Assembly: GCF_003345655.1 (NCBI RefSeq)
Contig: NZ_QQOH01000001.1
Location: 62,001-126,000 of the forward strand
DNA length: 64,000 bases
Source: Motiliproteus coralliicola
GTDB taxonomy: Bacteria > Pseudomonadota > Gammaproteobacteria > Pseudomonadales > Balneatricaceae
Direction of reading: 5' to 3'
Below are positions 30,547 to 40,515 of the stretch, piece by piece. The notes under the pieces were generated by a model. It saw only the letters and a list, made by a program, of their open reading frames with translations. It was not told where the DNA came from and did not search any database. The position numbers and the translations under genes were made by a program. The first letter of the stretch is position 1, and each line of letters opens with the position of its first letter.

Positions 30547-32235
30547 TTAAATCTGACCTTCACGATAAATATAATATCGATTTCGACCCATCTCTTTGGC
30601 TTTGTACATCGCCAGATCCGCATAACGAAGCAGCAAGTCACCGTCTTGAGGATAATCGGGATGGAGGCAGATACCGATACTGGCGGACACGGCTACCTGT
30701 TGTTGGTTGGGTAGTTTGAAGGGCTGAGTGATGGATGACAAAATCCTTTTAACGATCTGTTCCAGGTCGGAATCAGACTGTAGTTGGGTTAACACCAAAG
30801 CAAATTCATCACCGCCCAGGCGTGCAACGGTGTCATGTTCACGGATGCACTCGGTGATTCTATTGGCAACCTCAACCAGCAATAGGTCTCCAGCCCTGTG
30901 GCCATATTGATCATTGACCGGTTTGAAATTATCCAGATCCAAAAAACAGATGGCGATCGTATTTTGGTTTCGTTTGCCATTGGCCAAGGCTTGAGCCAGC
31001 CTGTCCGACAACAGGGTTCGGTTCGGCAGCCTTGTTAGGGTGTCATAGTAGGCCATCTGCTCCACCTCTTCGTGGTGGCGCAGTAAGGCGGTGATGTCGG
31101 TCATTACGCCGATATATTGGCTGACAGTGCCGTCCGGGCCGGTGACCGCTTTAATCGTGGTTCGGCAGGCAAACAGTTGTCCATCCTTGCGGCGGTTCCA
31201 GGTTTCCCCTTTCCAAGCCCCTTCTGTTTTCAGCGAATGCCACATCTGTGCGAAAAAATTGTCATCGTGGTAGCCGGATTTCAGAAACCGGGGGTTTGTA
31301 TTGATAACTTCCTCTCTGGAGTAGCCGGATAAACTGCAGAAAGCGTTATTTGTTTCAATAATAATGCCATTGGTATCGGTTACGATGATTCCTTCGCTGA
31401 CGTTTTGAAAAACGCTGGCGGCAATTCTTAACTGTTCTTCTGAGTTCTGTTTAGCCGTAACATCTCTGCTTATTCCAAAAATCCCATCGATACCTCCTTG
31501 GCTATTTAATACGGGCCATTTACTGGTGCTGACCCAGCCTTTTTCACCTTTTTCGTTAAGGAAGGGTTCAATACGATCCAGTATTGGCTCGGCTTTTTTA
31601 AATAGTTCAGGCTCTTCTGATAAATAATTTGTTGCCAGCTCTTCGGGGAAGATATCGCGTTCAGTTTTTCCAATGATTTCCTTCCAATTGTTATGACCGG
31701 TTAATTTAGCCAGTCGTTGGCTACAGAATCTGAAACGTCGGTCTTTATCTTTGTAGAAAACAAAATCAGAGGTGTTCTCCAGCAGCGTAATAAAGTCCTG
31801 ATTCAGGGATTTAAGCTGTTGTTCGGCGGTGTGTCGGTCGGTGATGTCATGGATGATGGAGAAGAGGTAGTCTCGGTTGTCGATTTCGACCTTGCCCGAA
31901 TGAACTTCGACGTGTCGGAGGCTGCCATCGCTCAGTTGGTGGACAAAAAAGAAGTGATTTCGTTTTTCGGCCATCGCTCGGCGCATCTCAAGGTCCACCT
32001 CTTCGGCGGTGTACTGATTGATCTGGCTGATCTTCAGGGCGGTGAGCTGCCGGTGGTCGTAACCGTAGTAGCGACAGGCACAATCATTGGCATCAATGAT
32101 CGATCCGGTTGATGGATCGATCAGCAACATCGGGACCTTGGAATCGGTGAACAGCACCCGATAGCGGTTACTTAGCCGCTCATCCAACTGCTCAGCGTTC
32201 ACAGTTGGCTCTTGAATGGGTTTAGTTCGGTTCAT
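30547..32235 (-). CDS. Triple-PAS diguanylate cyclase
   Basis: 562-residue soluble signalling enzyme that should make cyclic di-GMP. Three PAS domains lie at about residues 25-140, 145-265 and 275-390, each ending in an (I/R)(D/T)(I/V)T motif such as SIIHDITDRH, GISRDVTAKQ and MTDITAL; the third shows the HMM-like TNGIIIETNNAFCSLSG pattern that can bind cofactor. The GGDEF domain (about 395-558) has an intact active site at residues 474-478 and an inhibitory I-site R465-x-x-D468 five residues before. No EAL or membrane segment is seen. Part of the coding region (about 31420-31760) is AT-richer than its surroundings. Downstream of a chemoreceptor, transcribed in the same direction. Confidence 0.9.
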   Translation of the reverse strand: MNRTKPIQEPTVNAEQLDERLSNRYRVLFTDSKVPMLLIDPSTGSIIDANDCACRYYGYDHRQLTALKISQINQYTAEEVDLEMRRAMAEKRNHFFFVHQLSDGSLRHVEVHSGKVEIDNRDYLFSIIHDITDRHTAEQQLKSLNQDFITLLENTSDFVFYKDKDRRFRFCSQRLAKLTGHNNWKEIIGKTERDIFPEELATNYLSEEPELFKKAEPILDRIEPFLNEKGEKGWVSTSKWPVLNSQGGIDGIFGISRDVTAKQNSEEQLRIAASVFQNVSEGIIVTDTNGIIIETNNAFCSLSGYSREEVINTNPRFLKSGYHDDNFFAQMWHSLKTEGAWKGETWNRRKDGQLFACRTTIKAVTGPDGTVSQYIGVMTDITALLRHHEEVEQMAYYDTLTRLPNRTLLSDRLAQALANGKRNQNTIAICFLDLDNFKPVNDQYGHRAGDLLLVEVANRITECIREHDTVARLGGDEFALVLTQLQSDSDLEQIVKRILSSITQPFKLPNQQQVAVSASIGICLHPDYPQDGDLLLRYADLAMYKAKEMGRNRYYIYREGQI

Positions 32236-32332
32236 CGGTGTGCCCGTTGCTGGTTCTCTGTTAGCTTCTCCAAGCTGGCAGATAGTACAGTCTTATTTGA
32301 TAACGGGAAACTGGACGCAGAGCAGGCCAGTT

Positions 32333-32355
32333 CTCCCCGGCAAGAAGCCGGGGAG
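32333..32355. other. Strong GC hairpin after the chemoreceptor gene
   Basis: A perfect 9-base stem CTCCCCGGC/GCCGGGGAG with a five-base AAGAA loop, just downstream of the chemoreceptor stop (minus strand). No T-run follows on the minus strand, so it is a hairpin that could stabilise or weakly terminate the transcript rather than a standard terminator. Confidence 0.6.
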
Positions 32356-32368
32356 GGGCGTCGGAAAG

Positions 32369-34252
32369 TTATGCCGCGCTGACCTCAAAGCGAGTCGTCA
32401 TCTGCTTCAGCTCGATAGCCCGTTGGGCTACCTGCTGGCTGGCCTCGACGATCGAGTTGGACTCGGTTGAGCTCTGATCCAAAGAGCCTGAAACCTGTTC
32501 CATATTTTCGGCGATCTCTTTGACGGTGCTGGCCAACTGCTCGATGGCGACGGCGATCTGCTGGGTCTGATCCGAAGCGGTCTCTACCTGGCCTTCGATC
32601 GCGCGGACAGCATCAGCCGCTTCGACACCGTACTGGTTGCCGCGCTCGACGTTCTCCCGGCCGGTCTCGATAGAGGCGATAGCATTCCGAGTGCCGGCCT
32701 GTAGCTCGTGGACGATTTCGGTAATCTCGTTCGAGGCACCGACGGTTTTTTCGGCCAGGGTTCGAACCTCATCGGCGACTACGGCAAACCCCCGACCCGC
32801 TTCGCCGGCCCGAGCTGCTTCGATGGCGGCATTCAGGGCCAGCAGGTTGGTTTGTTCGGCGACGTTCTTGATTACCTCGATCACCACATCGATCTTTTCT
32901 GAGCGGCGCCCCAGCTCGTGCATCTGTTCGACGTTACGGTTGACCACTTCGGCAACATCGCTGAGCGCGTCCAGAGCACGAGAGATAATCTGTCCCCCTT
33001 CGCTGGCAGCCTGGTGCGCCATCTTGGCGCCGTCATTAACCTTGACTGTGGTCTGCGCAACCTCGGCTACGGTGGCGTTCATCTGCTCGGTGGCCGCCGC
33101 CATTGAGGTGGTTTGCTCTGAGGTGAAGCTGTTGCTGGTTGCGATCGTTTCAACTGCCGACGACAGTGAGCCGGACATGCCGCTGAGTTCGTTGCTGGTG
33201 CTGGTGACGTGGCTGACGATGCCATGCAGGTCGTCGGTCATCTGGTTAACGGCATCGGCCAGCTGACCGAACTCATCGTCCGCCTGCTTGTCGACCTTGA
33301 CAGTCAGGTTGCCCCCGGCGATCTGGTTCAGGGCGTTGATGGTCCGGTTCAGCCCGCGAATGGCGCCGATACCGGTCCAGGCCAGCAGTGTGATCACCAG
33401 TATCAAGACCAGCAGGCCGACACCGATCATGGTGGCTTGGGCGCGTTCCACGGTTTGGTTGGACTCGGCTCTGGCGGCGACGATCACCTGATCTTCAAGG
33501 TAGTGTTCGGCGTCACCGGAGCGTTGGATGATGTCGCCGACCTGTTGGGTCAATTGTTGTTGCAGAGTCAGTACTTCGCCATAGCGAGCGGTAACCTCGT
33601 TGAGGGCGGCTTCATACTGCTTAGCCACCTCGACGTAGTTCTCAAATCCAAATTCGGTCAAATTGGTGATCAGATCGTTCAGTGCTTCGAGCGCCAGCTT
33701 GGACTTGGCCGGGTCGGCTTCGATCAGGAAGTCTTTCTCGTATTGGCGGACCTCCTGCATGATTCCCGACAGGCCGGAGAAGCTGGAGACCAGACCGCTG
33801 AGCTGTCCGCCCAGGTGATTGAGCTCGCCATGCAGGCCGAGTTCGGCATTCAAACCGAATTCGGTTTTCATCCGGGTCCATTCGCTCAGCGTCTGGATAT
33901 GCTCGCGCACCAGTCCGGGGATATCGGCGGTGTAGCCCTGAATGCTGCTGTCTGTATTGGCAGTGGCTTGCTCCAACGCCGGCACAAACTCCGACAGGAT
34001 CAGTTGTTGACCCTGCTGGAAGGCTTCGATTTTGTCAGGGGTTAGCTCGGCCCGCTGTTCCACCAGCGCGTAGAGCTCAATCTGCAGCTCCATCAGGGCA
34101 TCGGCTGCCCCACCCAGCTCGCTGACATGTTCAGAGGAGTTGAGTACCGACTTGAGTGATAGTAACGCCGTCAAGCACAACGCGATGGTGCCGGCGGCGG
34201 TGAGAGCGATCGCCAAGGCGATCTTGCGACGAAAAGTTAAGTTCAGGCCCAT
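32369..34252 (-). CDS. Methyl-accepting chemotaxis protein
   Basis: 627-residue chemoreceptor. Transmembrane helices at about residues 10-32 and 276-296 bracket a ~240-residue helical periplasmic domain of the HBM/four-helix type; the ligand is unknown. A HAMP domain (about 297-350) and the long signalling coiled coil follow. The hairpin tip that contacts CheA and CheW is visible as [21 protein letters not shown] and [17 protein letters not shown]. No C-terminal CheR-binding pentapeptide is seen. The adjacent diguanylate cyclase in the same orientation suggests a shared sensory function, but they are ~130 bases apart with a hairpin between them. No chemotaxis kinase genes are in the window. 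Confidence 0.92.
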   Translation of the reverse strand: MGLNLTFRRKIALAIALTAAGTIALCLTALLSLKSVLNSSEHVSELGGAADALMELQIELYALVEQRAELTPDKIEAFQQGQQLILSEFVPALEQATANTDSSIQGYTADIPGLVREHIQTLSEWTRMKTEFGLNAELGLHGELNHLGGQLSGLVSSFSGLSGIMQEVRQYEKDFLIEADPAKSKLALEALNDLITNLTEFGFENYVEVAKQYEAALNEVTARYGEVLTLQQQLTQQVGDIIQRSGDAEHYLEDQVIVAARAESNQTVERAQATMIGVGLLVLILVITLLAWTGIGAIRGLNRTINALNQIAGGNLTVKVDKQADDEFGQLADAVNQMTDDLHGIVSHVTSTSNELSGMSGSLSSAVETIATSNSFTSEQTTSMAAATEQMNATVAEVAQTTVKVNDGAKMAHQAASEGGQIISRALDALSDVAEVVNRNVEQMHELGRRSEKIDVVIEVIKNVAEQTNLLALNAAIEAARAGEAGRGFAVVADEVRTLAEKTVGASNEITEIVHELQAGTRNAIASIETGRENVERGNQYGVEAADAVRAIEGQVETASDQTQQIAVAIEQLASTVKEIAENMEQVSGSLDQSSTESNSIVEASQQVAQRAIELKQMTTRFEVSAA

Positions 34253-34475
34253 TGTCCTTAATCTCCAAACTGCGGGACTAGGTTTATTATTCTTTAGTAG
34301 GGGGCTAACACTATCTTGGCGGACCTGATAAAACCAGTGCGAATAAGGGTTATACCTAAGCTTTTTTGATCTCGGTCTAGTTTTTGGCTTAGAGGCTGAG
34401 CAGCTGATCTCACCGCAGGGTTGTACAAAACAGGATAAATCTCTGTTTGATGGCGGTGATCTAGAAAGAGTTTTC

Positions 34476-34503
34476 GATGCCGTCAGGGGGCTTAAACGGC
34501 ATC
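34476..34503. repeat. Inverted repeat around the lnt stop codon
   Basis: GATGCCGT at 34476-34483 is the complement of ACGGCATC at 34496-34503, with the lnt stop in the loop. On the minus strand it is followed by GAAAAC, not T, so any terminator function would not be the standard type. Confidence 0.5.
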
Positions 34504-36078
34504 CTTGAGCCGCTGCTTTGGCAGCACTCTTCCCAGATGGAGTAGTCCCAATAGCGCCAGGCTAAGGCATAGAACCGGGGTAGATCCCAGCCGGGTGAAG
34601 GGGGTTTGGCCGGTCATCGGCCTGGCTTCCAGCGACAGCACATCGACGACGAACTGTGGGCCCTGTGAGAGCAGCTCACCGTCGGGGCCGATCAGTGCCG
34701 AGATTCCATTGTTGGTGGCCCGCAGCAGATAACGACCGTTTTCCAGTGCACGCATTCGGGCCATCTGCAGATGCTGGTGGGGCGCCAAGCTGTCACCGAA
34801 CCAGCTGTCGTTGCTGATGGTTAACAGTAACTCGGCCTGTTCGGCTCCCGATGCGATCAGATCCGGATAGACGATCTCGTAACAGATCGAAGCGGACAGA
34901 TTGAGCGCCTTGCCACGGTGATGCAGTTGCAATGGCGGCTGCTGCTCAGGACCCAGCGAGAAACTCGACATCGGTAGATCGAAGAAATCGATCAGGCCGC
35001 GCAACCATTGCTCCAGCGGGACATACTCGCCAAACGGGACCAGTCGCTGTTTATGGTACAGGCCGTCGGCGCTTCCCAGTGCCATGATGGAGTTGTGATA
35101 GGTAGGTTCCGAGCTAGGTTGGGGTGCCGAGCGGTAGGGGATACCGCTGATCAGCCCGGTATCGTGGCGGCTCAGTTGGGAATTGAACGGCGCCAAGCGC
35201 TGTTGAGCCTGGTGAAACAGCAGCGGGATGGCGGTTTCCGGCCAGATGATTAGATCTGCTTTGCGAGAGCCTTCTTCCAGTAGAGGTTCGCTCAAGGAGA
35301 GGTAGTGGTCGATGATCTGGTCGCGGTAGTCCGGGTGCCATTTCAGCTCCTGTGGAATATTTCCCTGAATCAGTGCCACTCGCAAGGCCGAGGCATCTTT
35401 CGGCTGAGTCCAGCTTTGCTGTTGCAGCAGAGCGCCCAATACAAAAGGCAACAGGCTCAGTCCCAGTCGTACCAGGCTATTTCGACCCGGATGGCGGAAC
35501 AGCAGGTAGAGTGCCGCGGCCAGCAGGGCGCTGAATCCGCTGAGACCGTAGATACCGGTGAGCGGTGCCCAGCCGGCCAGCCAGGTGTCGATGCTGGCAT
35601 AGCCCAGCAGCAGCCAGGGAAATCCGGTCAGGAACCAGCTACGGAACCACTCGGCCAGTATCCAGAGCGCGGCGAAACCGAGCCAGAGGCTCCAGGGTGC
35701 TTGTCTGATCAGACGTCGATAGAGGTAGCCGTGCAGGGCAAAAAACAACGCCATCGCCAGCCCGAACGCGGCGGTTAGAAAGCCGGCCAGCCAGGGTGGA
35801 GCATTTCCGAACTGGTTGATGCTGACGTAGACCCAGGAGACGCCAACCCCATAGAATCCCACGCCGTATAGCCAGCCGATCCATGCTGCCCGGCGTGGCT
35901 TGGGGCTAGCTTGCAAGCAGGCCAGCAGGATAGTGCAGGAGAGGATGCTGAGCGGCCAGATGTCGAACGGCGCGAAACCGAGCGGTGCCATAGCACCGGC
36001 CAACAGCGCAACCAGGCCACCTGCTGGGCCGCTTAGCAGTTGCGCTGGAAACCAGCGAGGGGGGCGGAGCTTATCCAA
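34492..36078 (-). CDS. lnt: Apolipoprotein N-acyltransferase
   Basis: Integral inner-membrane enzyme that adds the third acyl chain to outer-membrane lipoproteins such as LptE, RlpA and the lipoprotein near 47.5 kb. About seven transmembrane segments occupy residues 15-215. The nitrilase-type catalytic triad is visible: Glu281 in [11 protein letters not shown], Lys343 in [12 protein letters not shown] and Cys399 in [12 protein letters not shown]. The 528-residue length is normal. It follows corC after 14 bases, as in most gammaproteobacteria, where Lnt is essential. Confidence 0.97.
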   Translation of the reverse strand: MDKLRPPRWFPAQLLSGPAGGLVALLAGAMAPLGFAPFDIWPLSILSCTILLACLQASPKPRRAAWIGWLYGVGFYGVGVSWVYVSINQFGNAPPWLAGFLTAAFGLAMALFFALHGYLYRRLIRQAPWSLWLGFAALWILAEWFRSWFLTGFPWLLLGYASIDTWLAGWAPLTGIYGLSGFSALLAAALYLLFRHPGRNSLVRLGLSLLPFVLGALLQQQSWTQPKDASALRVALIQGNIPQELKWHPDYRDQIIDHYLSLSEPLLEEGSRKADLIIWPETAIPLLFHQAQQRLAPFNSQLSRHDTGLISGIPYRSAPQPSSEPTYHNSIMALGSADGLYHKQRLVPFGEYVPLEQWLRGLIDFFDLPMSSFSLGPEQQPPLQLHHRGKALNLSASICYEIVYPDLIASGAEQAELLLTISNDSWFGDSLAPHQHLQMARMRALENGRYLLRATNNGISALIGPDGELLSQGPQFVVDVLSLEARPMTGQTPFTRLGSTPVLCLSLALLGLLHLGRVLPKQRLKDAV

Positions 36079-36092
36079 GCTGGATGAGCCCG

Positions 36093-36947
36093 TTAGCTTG
36101 GGACTTGCAGACGCGACACCTGTAGCAACCGGATTCGACGGTTGTCGGCGTTGAGTACCTTGAAGCGGAATCCTTCAAAGTCTACCTGTTCGTCTCGCTG
36201 TGGCAGGTGCCCGAAGCAGTGGGTGACGATGCCGCCGACGGTGTCGAACTCGTCATCATCGAGGTGGGCGTTGAAGTAGTCGTTGAAGTCTTCGATCTCG
36301 GTCAGCGCCTTGACGATATAGGCGTTGTCCTCGATCTGCTTGATCGGGGTATCTTCCTCTTCGGCATCGTATTCGTCTTCGATCTCGCCGACGATCTGCT
36401 CCAGCACATCCTCGATGGTGATCAGACCGGCGATGCCGCCGTATTCGTCGACGACCACGGCCATATGACTGCGGGTGGCACGGAACTCGCCCAGCAGGGT
36501 GTTGAGGCGTTTGCTCTCCGGCACGAAAGTGGCCGGGCGAAGCAGGTCCTGAATATTGATGCTGTCGATGCTTTCGCGCAGCAGGAACGGCAGCAGGTCT
36601 TTGGCCAGTAGGATGCCGATCACTTCGTCCGGGGATTCACCGATCACCGGGAAGCGGGAGTGAGAGGCGTCGATCATCTCGGGTAGAAACTGTTGCGGGG
36701 TCAGAGTGGAGTCGATGACGACCATCTGGGGGCGCGGGATCATGATGTCGCGAACCTGCATGTCCGAGACGGCCATGGCGCCTTCGATGATGCCAAGCGC
36801 TTCGCTGTCCAGGACCTGGCTGTCTTCGGCACTTTTCAGCAGTACCAGCAGATCATCACGGTCGCGGGGTTCATCGGAGAAGGCTTGGGTGATTCTATCC
36901 AGCCAGGACTTGCCGCCCTGACCGTTGGTCGATCGATCTTCGCTCAT
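36093..36947 (-). CDS. corC: CorC/YbeX CBS-domain protein (magnesium/cobalt homeostasis)
   Basis: 284 residues. Starts with a short basic region, then the CorC signature AMAVSDMQVRDIMIPRPQMV, two CBS domains (IGVILLAKDLL; AVVVDEYGGIAGLITIEDVLEQIVGEIEDEYD) and the C-terminal CorC_HlyC domain. CorC was linked to Mg2+/Co2+ efflux and more recently to membrane-associated Mg2+ homeostasis. It follows ybeY by 68 bases and precedes lnt by 14; this is the classical ybeZ-ybeY-corC-lnt operon. Confidence 0.95.
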   Translation of the reverse strand: MSEDRSTNGQGGKSWLDRITQAFSDEPRDRDDLLVLLKSAEDSQVLDSEALGIIEGAMAVSDMQVRDIMIPRPQMVVIDSTLTPQQFLPEMIDASHSRFPVIGESPDEVIGILLAKDLLPFLLRESIDSINIQDLLRPATFVPESKRLNTLLGEFRATRSHMAVVVDEYGGIAGLITIEDVLEQIVGEIEDEYDAEEEDTPIKQIEDNAYIVKALTEIEDFNDYFNAHLDDDEFDTVGGIVTHCFGHLPQRDEQVDFEGFRFKVLNADNRRIRLLQVSRLQVPS

Positions 36948-37015
36948 GCAGTTGATGCCTCACTTTGCATCGTCAGTTTGCCTCGTCGAATCCCTCGGGC
37001 TTCTGCCCGCGGGGG

Positions 37016-37471
37016 TCACTGGGGCGCGTAGGGGTCTTCGATTCCCAAGGCGGCCAGTAGTTCGGTTTCCAGCGGCTCCATCTCGGCGGCCTGTTCATCA
37101 CTGATATGGTCGTAACCGAGCAGGTGCAGAATACCGTGGATCAACATATGTGCCCAGTGGTGCGACAGCGCTTTGTGCTGCTCATCGGCTTCCCGTGCGA
37201 CCACGGGAGCACAGATCACCAGATCACCGAGCAAGTCTAATTCGATTCCGGGCGGCGCTTCAAAAGGGAAGGATAAGACATTGGTCGGCTTGTCCTTGCC
37301 GCGATATTCGCGGTTCAGTTGCTGGCTTTCCGTTTCGTCGACGATACGAATGGTCAGCTCCGCCTGCTCTCGGCGCCCCTTGAGTGCGTGCTCGGCCCAT
37401 TGCTGGAACTGTTCGTCAGACGGCAATCCGGCCGCATCGCTGGCCAGTTGCAGATCCAATTCGATGCTCAA
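37016..37471 (-). CDS. ybeY: Endoribonuclease YbeY (16S rRNA maturation)
   Basis: Zinc-dependent single-strand RNase acting on 16S rRNA 3' end maturation and on defective 70S ribosomes. The motif [11 protein letters not shown] is the zinc-binding hallmark, preceded by [15 protein letters not shown]. The 151-residue length is standard. Its ATG overlaps the phoH-like gene stop by 4 bases. Confidence 0.97.
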   Translation of the reverse strand: MSIELDLQLASDAAGLPSDEQFQQWAEHALKGRREQAELTIRIVDETESQQLNREYRGKDKPTNVLSFPFEAPPGIELDLLGDLVICAPVVAREADEQHKALSHHWAHMLIHGILHLLGYDHISDEQAAEMEPLETELLAALGIEDPYAPQ

Positions 37472-38439
37472 GATTCGGTCTCGCTCTGGTGCTTGTCGTA
37501 GGCACGGACGATCCGCTGCACCAGCGGGTGGCGAACCACATCCTTGGCCTGAAACTGGGTGAAGCCGATGCCGTCGACATTGTCGAGCACCCGCATGGCG
37601 TGCTTGAGGCCCGATTCGGTACCGCGGGGCAGGTCGATCTGGGTGATGTCGCCGGTGATCACCGCGCTGGAGCCGAAGCCGATCCGGGTCAGGAACATTT
37701 TCATCTGCTCGCGGGTGGTGTTCTGGCTCTCATCCAGGATCACGAAGGCATGGTTGAGGGTGCGGCCACGCATATAAGCCAGCGGCGCGACCTCGATCAC
37801 GTTGCGCTCGATCAGCCTGGTGACGGTATCGAACCCCAGCATCTCGTAGAGGGCATCGTAGAGCGGGCGCAGGTAAGGGTCGATCTTCTGGGACAGGTCG
37901 CCCGGTAGAAAACCGAGCTTTTCGCCCGCCTCGACCGCCGGACGAACCAGCAGGATCCGGCGAACTTCGTCGCGCTCCAGCGCATCGACGGCGCAGGCCA
38001 CGGCCAGGAAGGTCTTGCCGGTACCGGCCGGGCCGATGCCGAAGTTGATATCCAGCTCGCGGATGCTGCGAACATAACTGTTCTGGTTCTCACCGCGGGG
38101 TTTGATCAGCGCCTTGCGGGTCTTGATCTGAACCTGATCGCGGGCTTTGGCGGCGGCCTTGGTTTCCAGGTCGGCCTGCTGTAACGACAGATGCACCAGG
38201 TCCGGGGTCAGCTGGATGCCTTTACCGGCTTCGCGGTAGAGGTCGCGCAGTACTTCGGTGACGGCCTGGGTGGTCAGGTGGTCGCCGACCAGTTGAAAGT
38301 CGTTGCCGCGGTTGCGGATCTGGATGCCCAGACGCTGCTCGATCAGTTTAAGGTGTTCGTCGAGTTGGCCGCAGAGATTGGCCAGGTCGGAAGGGTTGTC
38401 CGGTTCGAGGGTGAAGCGGACGGCGGTGTCGGTAGTCAA
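37468..38439 (-). CDS. ybeZ: PhoH-like ATPase YbeZ
   Basis: 323-residue P-loop ATPase/putative RNA helicase. The Walker A is [13 protein letters not shown], Walker B region [10 protein letters not shown]-terminal helical domain before it. In bacteria YbeZ works next to YbeY and is thought to act in rRNA processing; that is family knowledge. The first ~95 residues are variable. The miaB gene lies 107 bases upstream, so an internal promoter is possible. Confidence 0.95.
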   Translation of the reverse strand: MTTDTAVRFTLEPDNPSDLANLCGQLDEHLKLIEQRLGIQIRNRGNDFQLVGDHLTTQAVTEVLRDLYREAGKGIQLTPDLVHLSLQQADLETKAAAKARDQVQIKTRKALIKPRGENQNSYVRSIRELDINFGIGPAGTGKTFLAVACAVDALERDEVRRILLVRPAVEAGEKLGFLPGDLSQKIDPYLRPLYDALYEMLGFDTVTRLIERNVIEVAPLAYMRGRTLNHAFVILDESQNTTREQMKMFLTRIGFGSSAVITGDITQIDLPRGTESGLKHAMRVLDNVDGIGFTQFQAKDVVRHPLVQRIVRAYDKHQSETES

Positions 38440-38546
38440 GGGGGTTACTGACCTCTGGTTGCTATCGACTGCTGCCCGATAGGGCAGCAGTCGGAAAATA
38501 AATCACGAATAGTCGGTTTAAGTATGATCCAAAAGCCGAATCGTGG

Positions 38547-39896
38547 TTATGAATTCTGATCCAGTTCGCTGCTGATCAGCTCGCCGGCTAGGCTGTTCGG
38601 GAACGCCTGCAGGATTCGAACGGTGGCGAAGCGACCGATCAGCTCTGGGTCGTCGCATTGGAAGTTGACCACCCGGTTGTTCTCGGTACGTCCCTGCAGT
38701 TTGCCCGGATCACGCTTGGAGAAGCCGCTGACCAGGATACGCTGCTCGGTATCGACCATCGCGGTGGAGATGTCCATCGCCTGGGAGACGATCCGGCGCT
38801 GCAGAATCTGCAGGCGCTGCTTTTTGATCTCTTCGTCGGTGTCATCGGGCAGCTCGGCCGCCGGAGTGCCGGGGCGAGGGCTATAGATAAAACTGAACGA
38901 ATTGTCGAAGCCGATCTCGTGGATCAGGTTCATGGTGGCCTCGAAGTCCGCTTCGGTCTCGCCGGGGAAGCCGATAATAAAGTCGGACGACAGCGAGATA
39001 TCCGGGCGGGCCTTGCGCAGGCGTCGAATCTTGGACTTGTATTCCAGTGCGGTGTGGCCACGCTTCATCGCCATCAGAATCCGATCCGAGCCGCTCTGAA
39101 CCGGCAGGTGGACATGGCTGACCAGCTCCGGGATCTCGGCGAAGGCCTGGATCAGGCTGTCGCTGAACTCAACCGGGTGGGAGGTGGTAAAGCGGATCCG
39201 GTCGATACCGTCGATGGCGGCGACGTAGCCTATCAGTTCGGCCAGGTCGACCGTCTCGCCGTCACCGCTTTGACCGCGGTAGGCGTTGACGTTCTGGCCC
39301 AGCAGGTTGATCTCGCGAACGCCTTGTTCGGCCAGTTGCTCAACTTCCAGCAGGATATCGCCGACCGGTCGGCTGACCTCTTCACCCCGGGTGTAGGGCA
39401 CCACGCAGAAGGTGCAGTACTTGCTGCAGCCTTCCATCACCGACACATAGGCTTCGACTCCTTCGACGGTGGGAGCGGGCAGGCGGTCGAACTTTTCGAT
39501 CTCGGGGAAGCTGACATCCACGTGACCGCTTTTACCCTGTTCGGTCAGATCGACCATTTCGGGAACCCGGTGCAGGGTCTGGGGGCCGAACACCATGTCG
39601 ACGTAAGGGGCGCGCTCGCGGATGGCGGTGCCTTCCTGGCTGGCGACACAGCCGCCGACGCCGATCATCACCTCGGGGCGATCCTGCTTCAGTTTTTTCC
39701 AGCGACCCAGCTGATGGAACACCTTCTCCTGCGCCTTTTCGCGAATCGAGCAGGTGTTGAGCAGCAGCACATCGGCTTCATCGGGGTTCTCGGTGAGTTC
39801 CATCTCATGGCTCTCGCCCAGCAGGTCGGAGATCCGCGACGAGTCGTACTCGTTCATCTGACAACCGTGGGTCTTGATATACAGCTTTTTGGCCAT
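38547..39896 (-). CDS. miaB: tRNA-2-methylthio-N6-dimethylallyladenosine synthase
   Basis: Radical SAM methylthiotransferase modifying A37 of tRNAs reading UNN codons. Three N-terminal cluster cysteines (Cys12 in THGCQMN, Cys49 in NTCSIR, Cys83 in GVGGCV) and the radical SAM triad Cys157, Cys161, Cys164 in CSKYCTFC are intact. A TRAM RNA-binding domain ends the protein. ATG 39896 (449 residues) is preferred to a TTG 21 bases upstream. The gene is divergent from the DUF1820 gene. Confidence 0.97.
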   Translation of the reverse strand: MAKKLYIKTHGCQMNEYDSSRISDLLGESHEMELTENPDEADVLLLNTCSIREKAQEKVFHQLGRWKKLKQDRPEVMIGVGGCVASQEGTAIRERAPYVDMVFGPQTLHRVPEMVDLTEQGKSGHVDVSFPEIEKFDRLPAPTVEGVEAYVSVMEGCSKYCTFCVVPYTRGEEVSRPVGDILLEVEQLAEQGVREINLLGQNVNAYRGQSGDGETVDLAELIGYVAAIDGIDRIRFTTSHPVEFSDSLIQAFAEIPELVSHVHLPVQSGSDRILMAMKRGHTALEYKSKIRRLRKARPDISLSSDFIIGFPGETEADFEATMNLIHEIGFDNSFSFIYSPRPGTPAAELPDDTDEEIKKQRLQILQRRIVSQAMDISTAMVDTEQRILVSGFSKRDPGKLQGRTENNRVVNFQCDDPELIGRFATVRILQAFPNSLAGELISSELDQNS

Positions 39897-40083
39897 GAAG
39901 GTAGTACCTTTAAACAATGCGCCGGGCGAACTCGAGATTCAGCGCTAAGAGCTGGCCCGGTGGTGAACACAAAACGCGCAATTATACCGTCTCGGCTAGC
40001 CGGACCGCCAGCGTTTAACTCCCTTGCATTCGCTGTCGATTGCCCCTATTTTTGCCGCCGATCAAGTTTGCCGGATTGAAGTG

Positions 40084-40407
40084 ATGAAGGAATCCAGTGC
40101 CATCTACCGCGTCCTGTTTGTCAACCAGGACGAATTGTTTGAGGTTTATGCCCGTCAGGTCTATCAGGCTGACATGTATGGCTTTATCGAAATTGAAGAA
40201 TTTGTGTTTGGCAGTCGTTCGCAGATGCTGGTCGATCCCGGTGAAGAGCGGCTCAAAAGCCTGTTTGGTGATGTGCGCCGAAGCTTTATCCCGATGCACG
40301 CGATCGTGCGGATCGACGAGGTCGAAAAAGAGGGGGTCAGCAAGGTCAGCGAGGCCAAAGGGCAGGTCACCCCGTTTCCGCTGACACCCGGTCCGCGCAA
40401 GGAATAA
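40084..40407 (+). CDS. DUF1820 family protein
   Basis: 107-residue cytosolic protein of DUF1820, common in Pseudomonas and relatives and of unknown role. The conserved core YRVLFVNQDELFEVYARQVYQADMYGF and the C-terminal RSFIPMHAIVRIDEVEKEG match what I recall of the family. ATG 40084 is used; an in-frame upstream ATG at 40024 would add a non-conserved extension. It precedes ptsP by ~110 bases in the same direction and may be co-transcribed. Confidence 0.8.
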   Translation: MKESSAIYRVLFVNQDELFEVYARQVYQADMYGFIEIEEFVFGSRSQMLVDPGEERLKSLFGDVRRSFIPMHAIVRIDEVEKEGVSKVSEAKGQVTPFPLTPGPRKE

Positions 40408-40515
40408 ATTCCTCTCCGAGCCGTGGTTGGCGGTGCTGGCGGCGACATCAGTCTTTATTTTTGGCCATCGATCGTCGAAGATGATGGTTTATCGAAGCTG
40501 ATGCAGGAGCGCTAC

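Noticed and set aside
38658-40079. Long open frame opposite miaB
   Set aside because: Antisense to a clear radical SAM enzyme; no family resemblance; typical of GC-rich coding strands.
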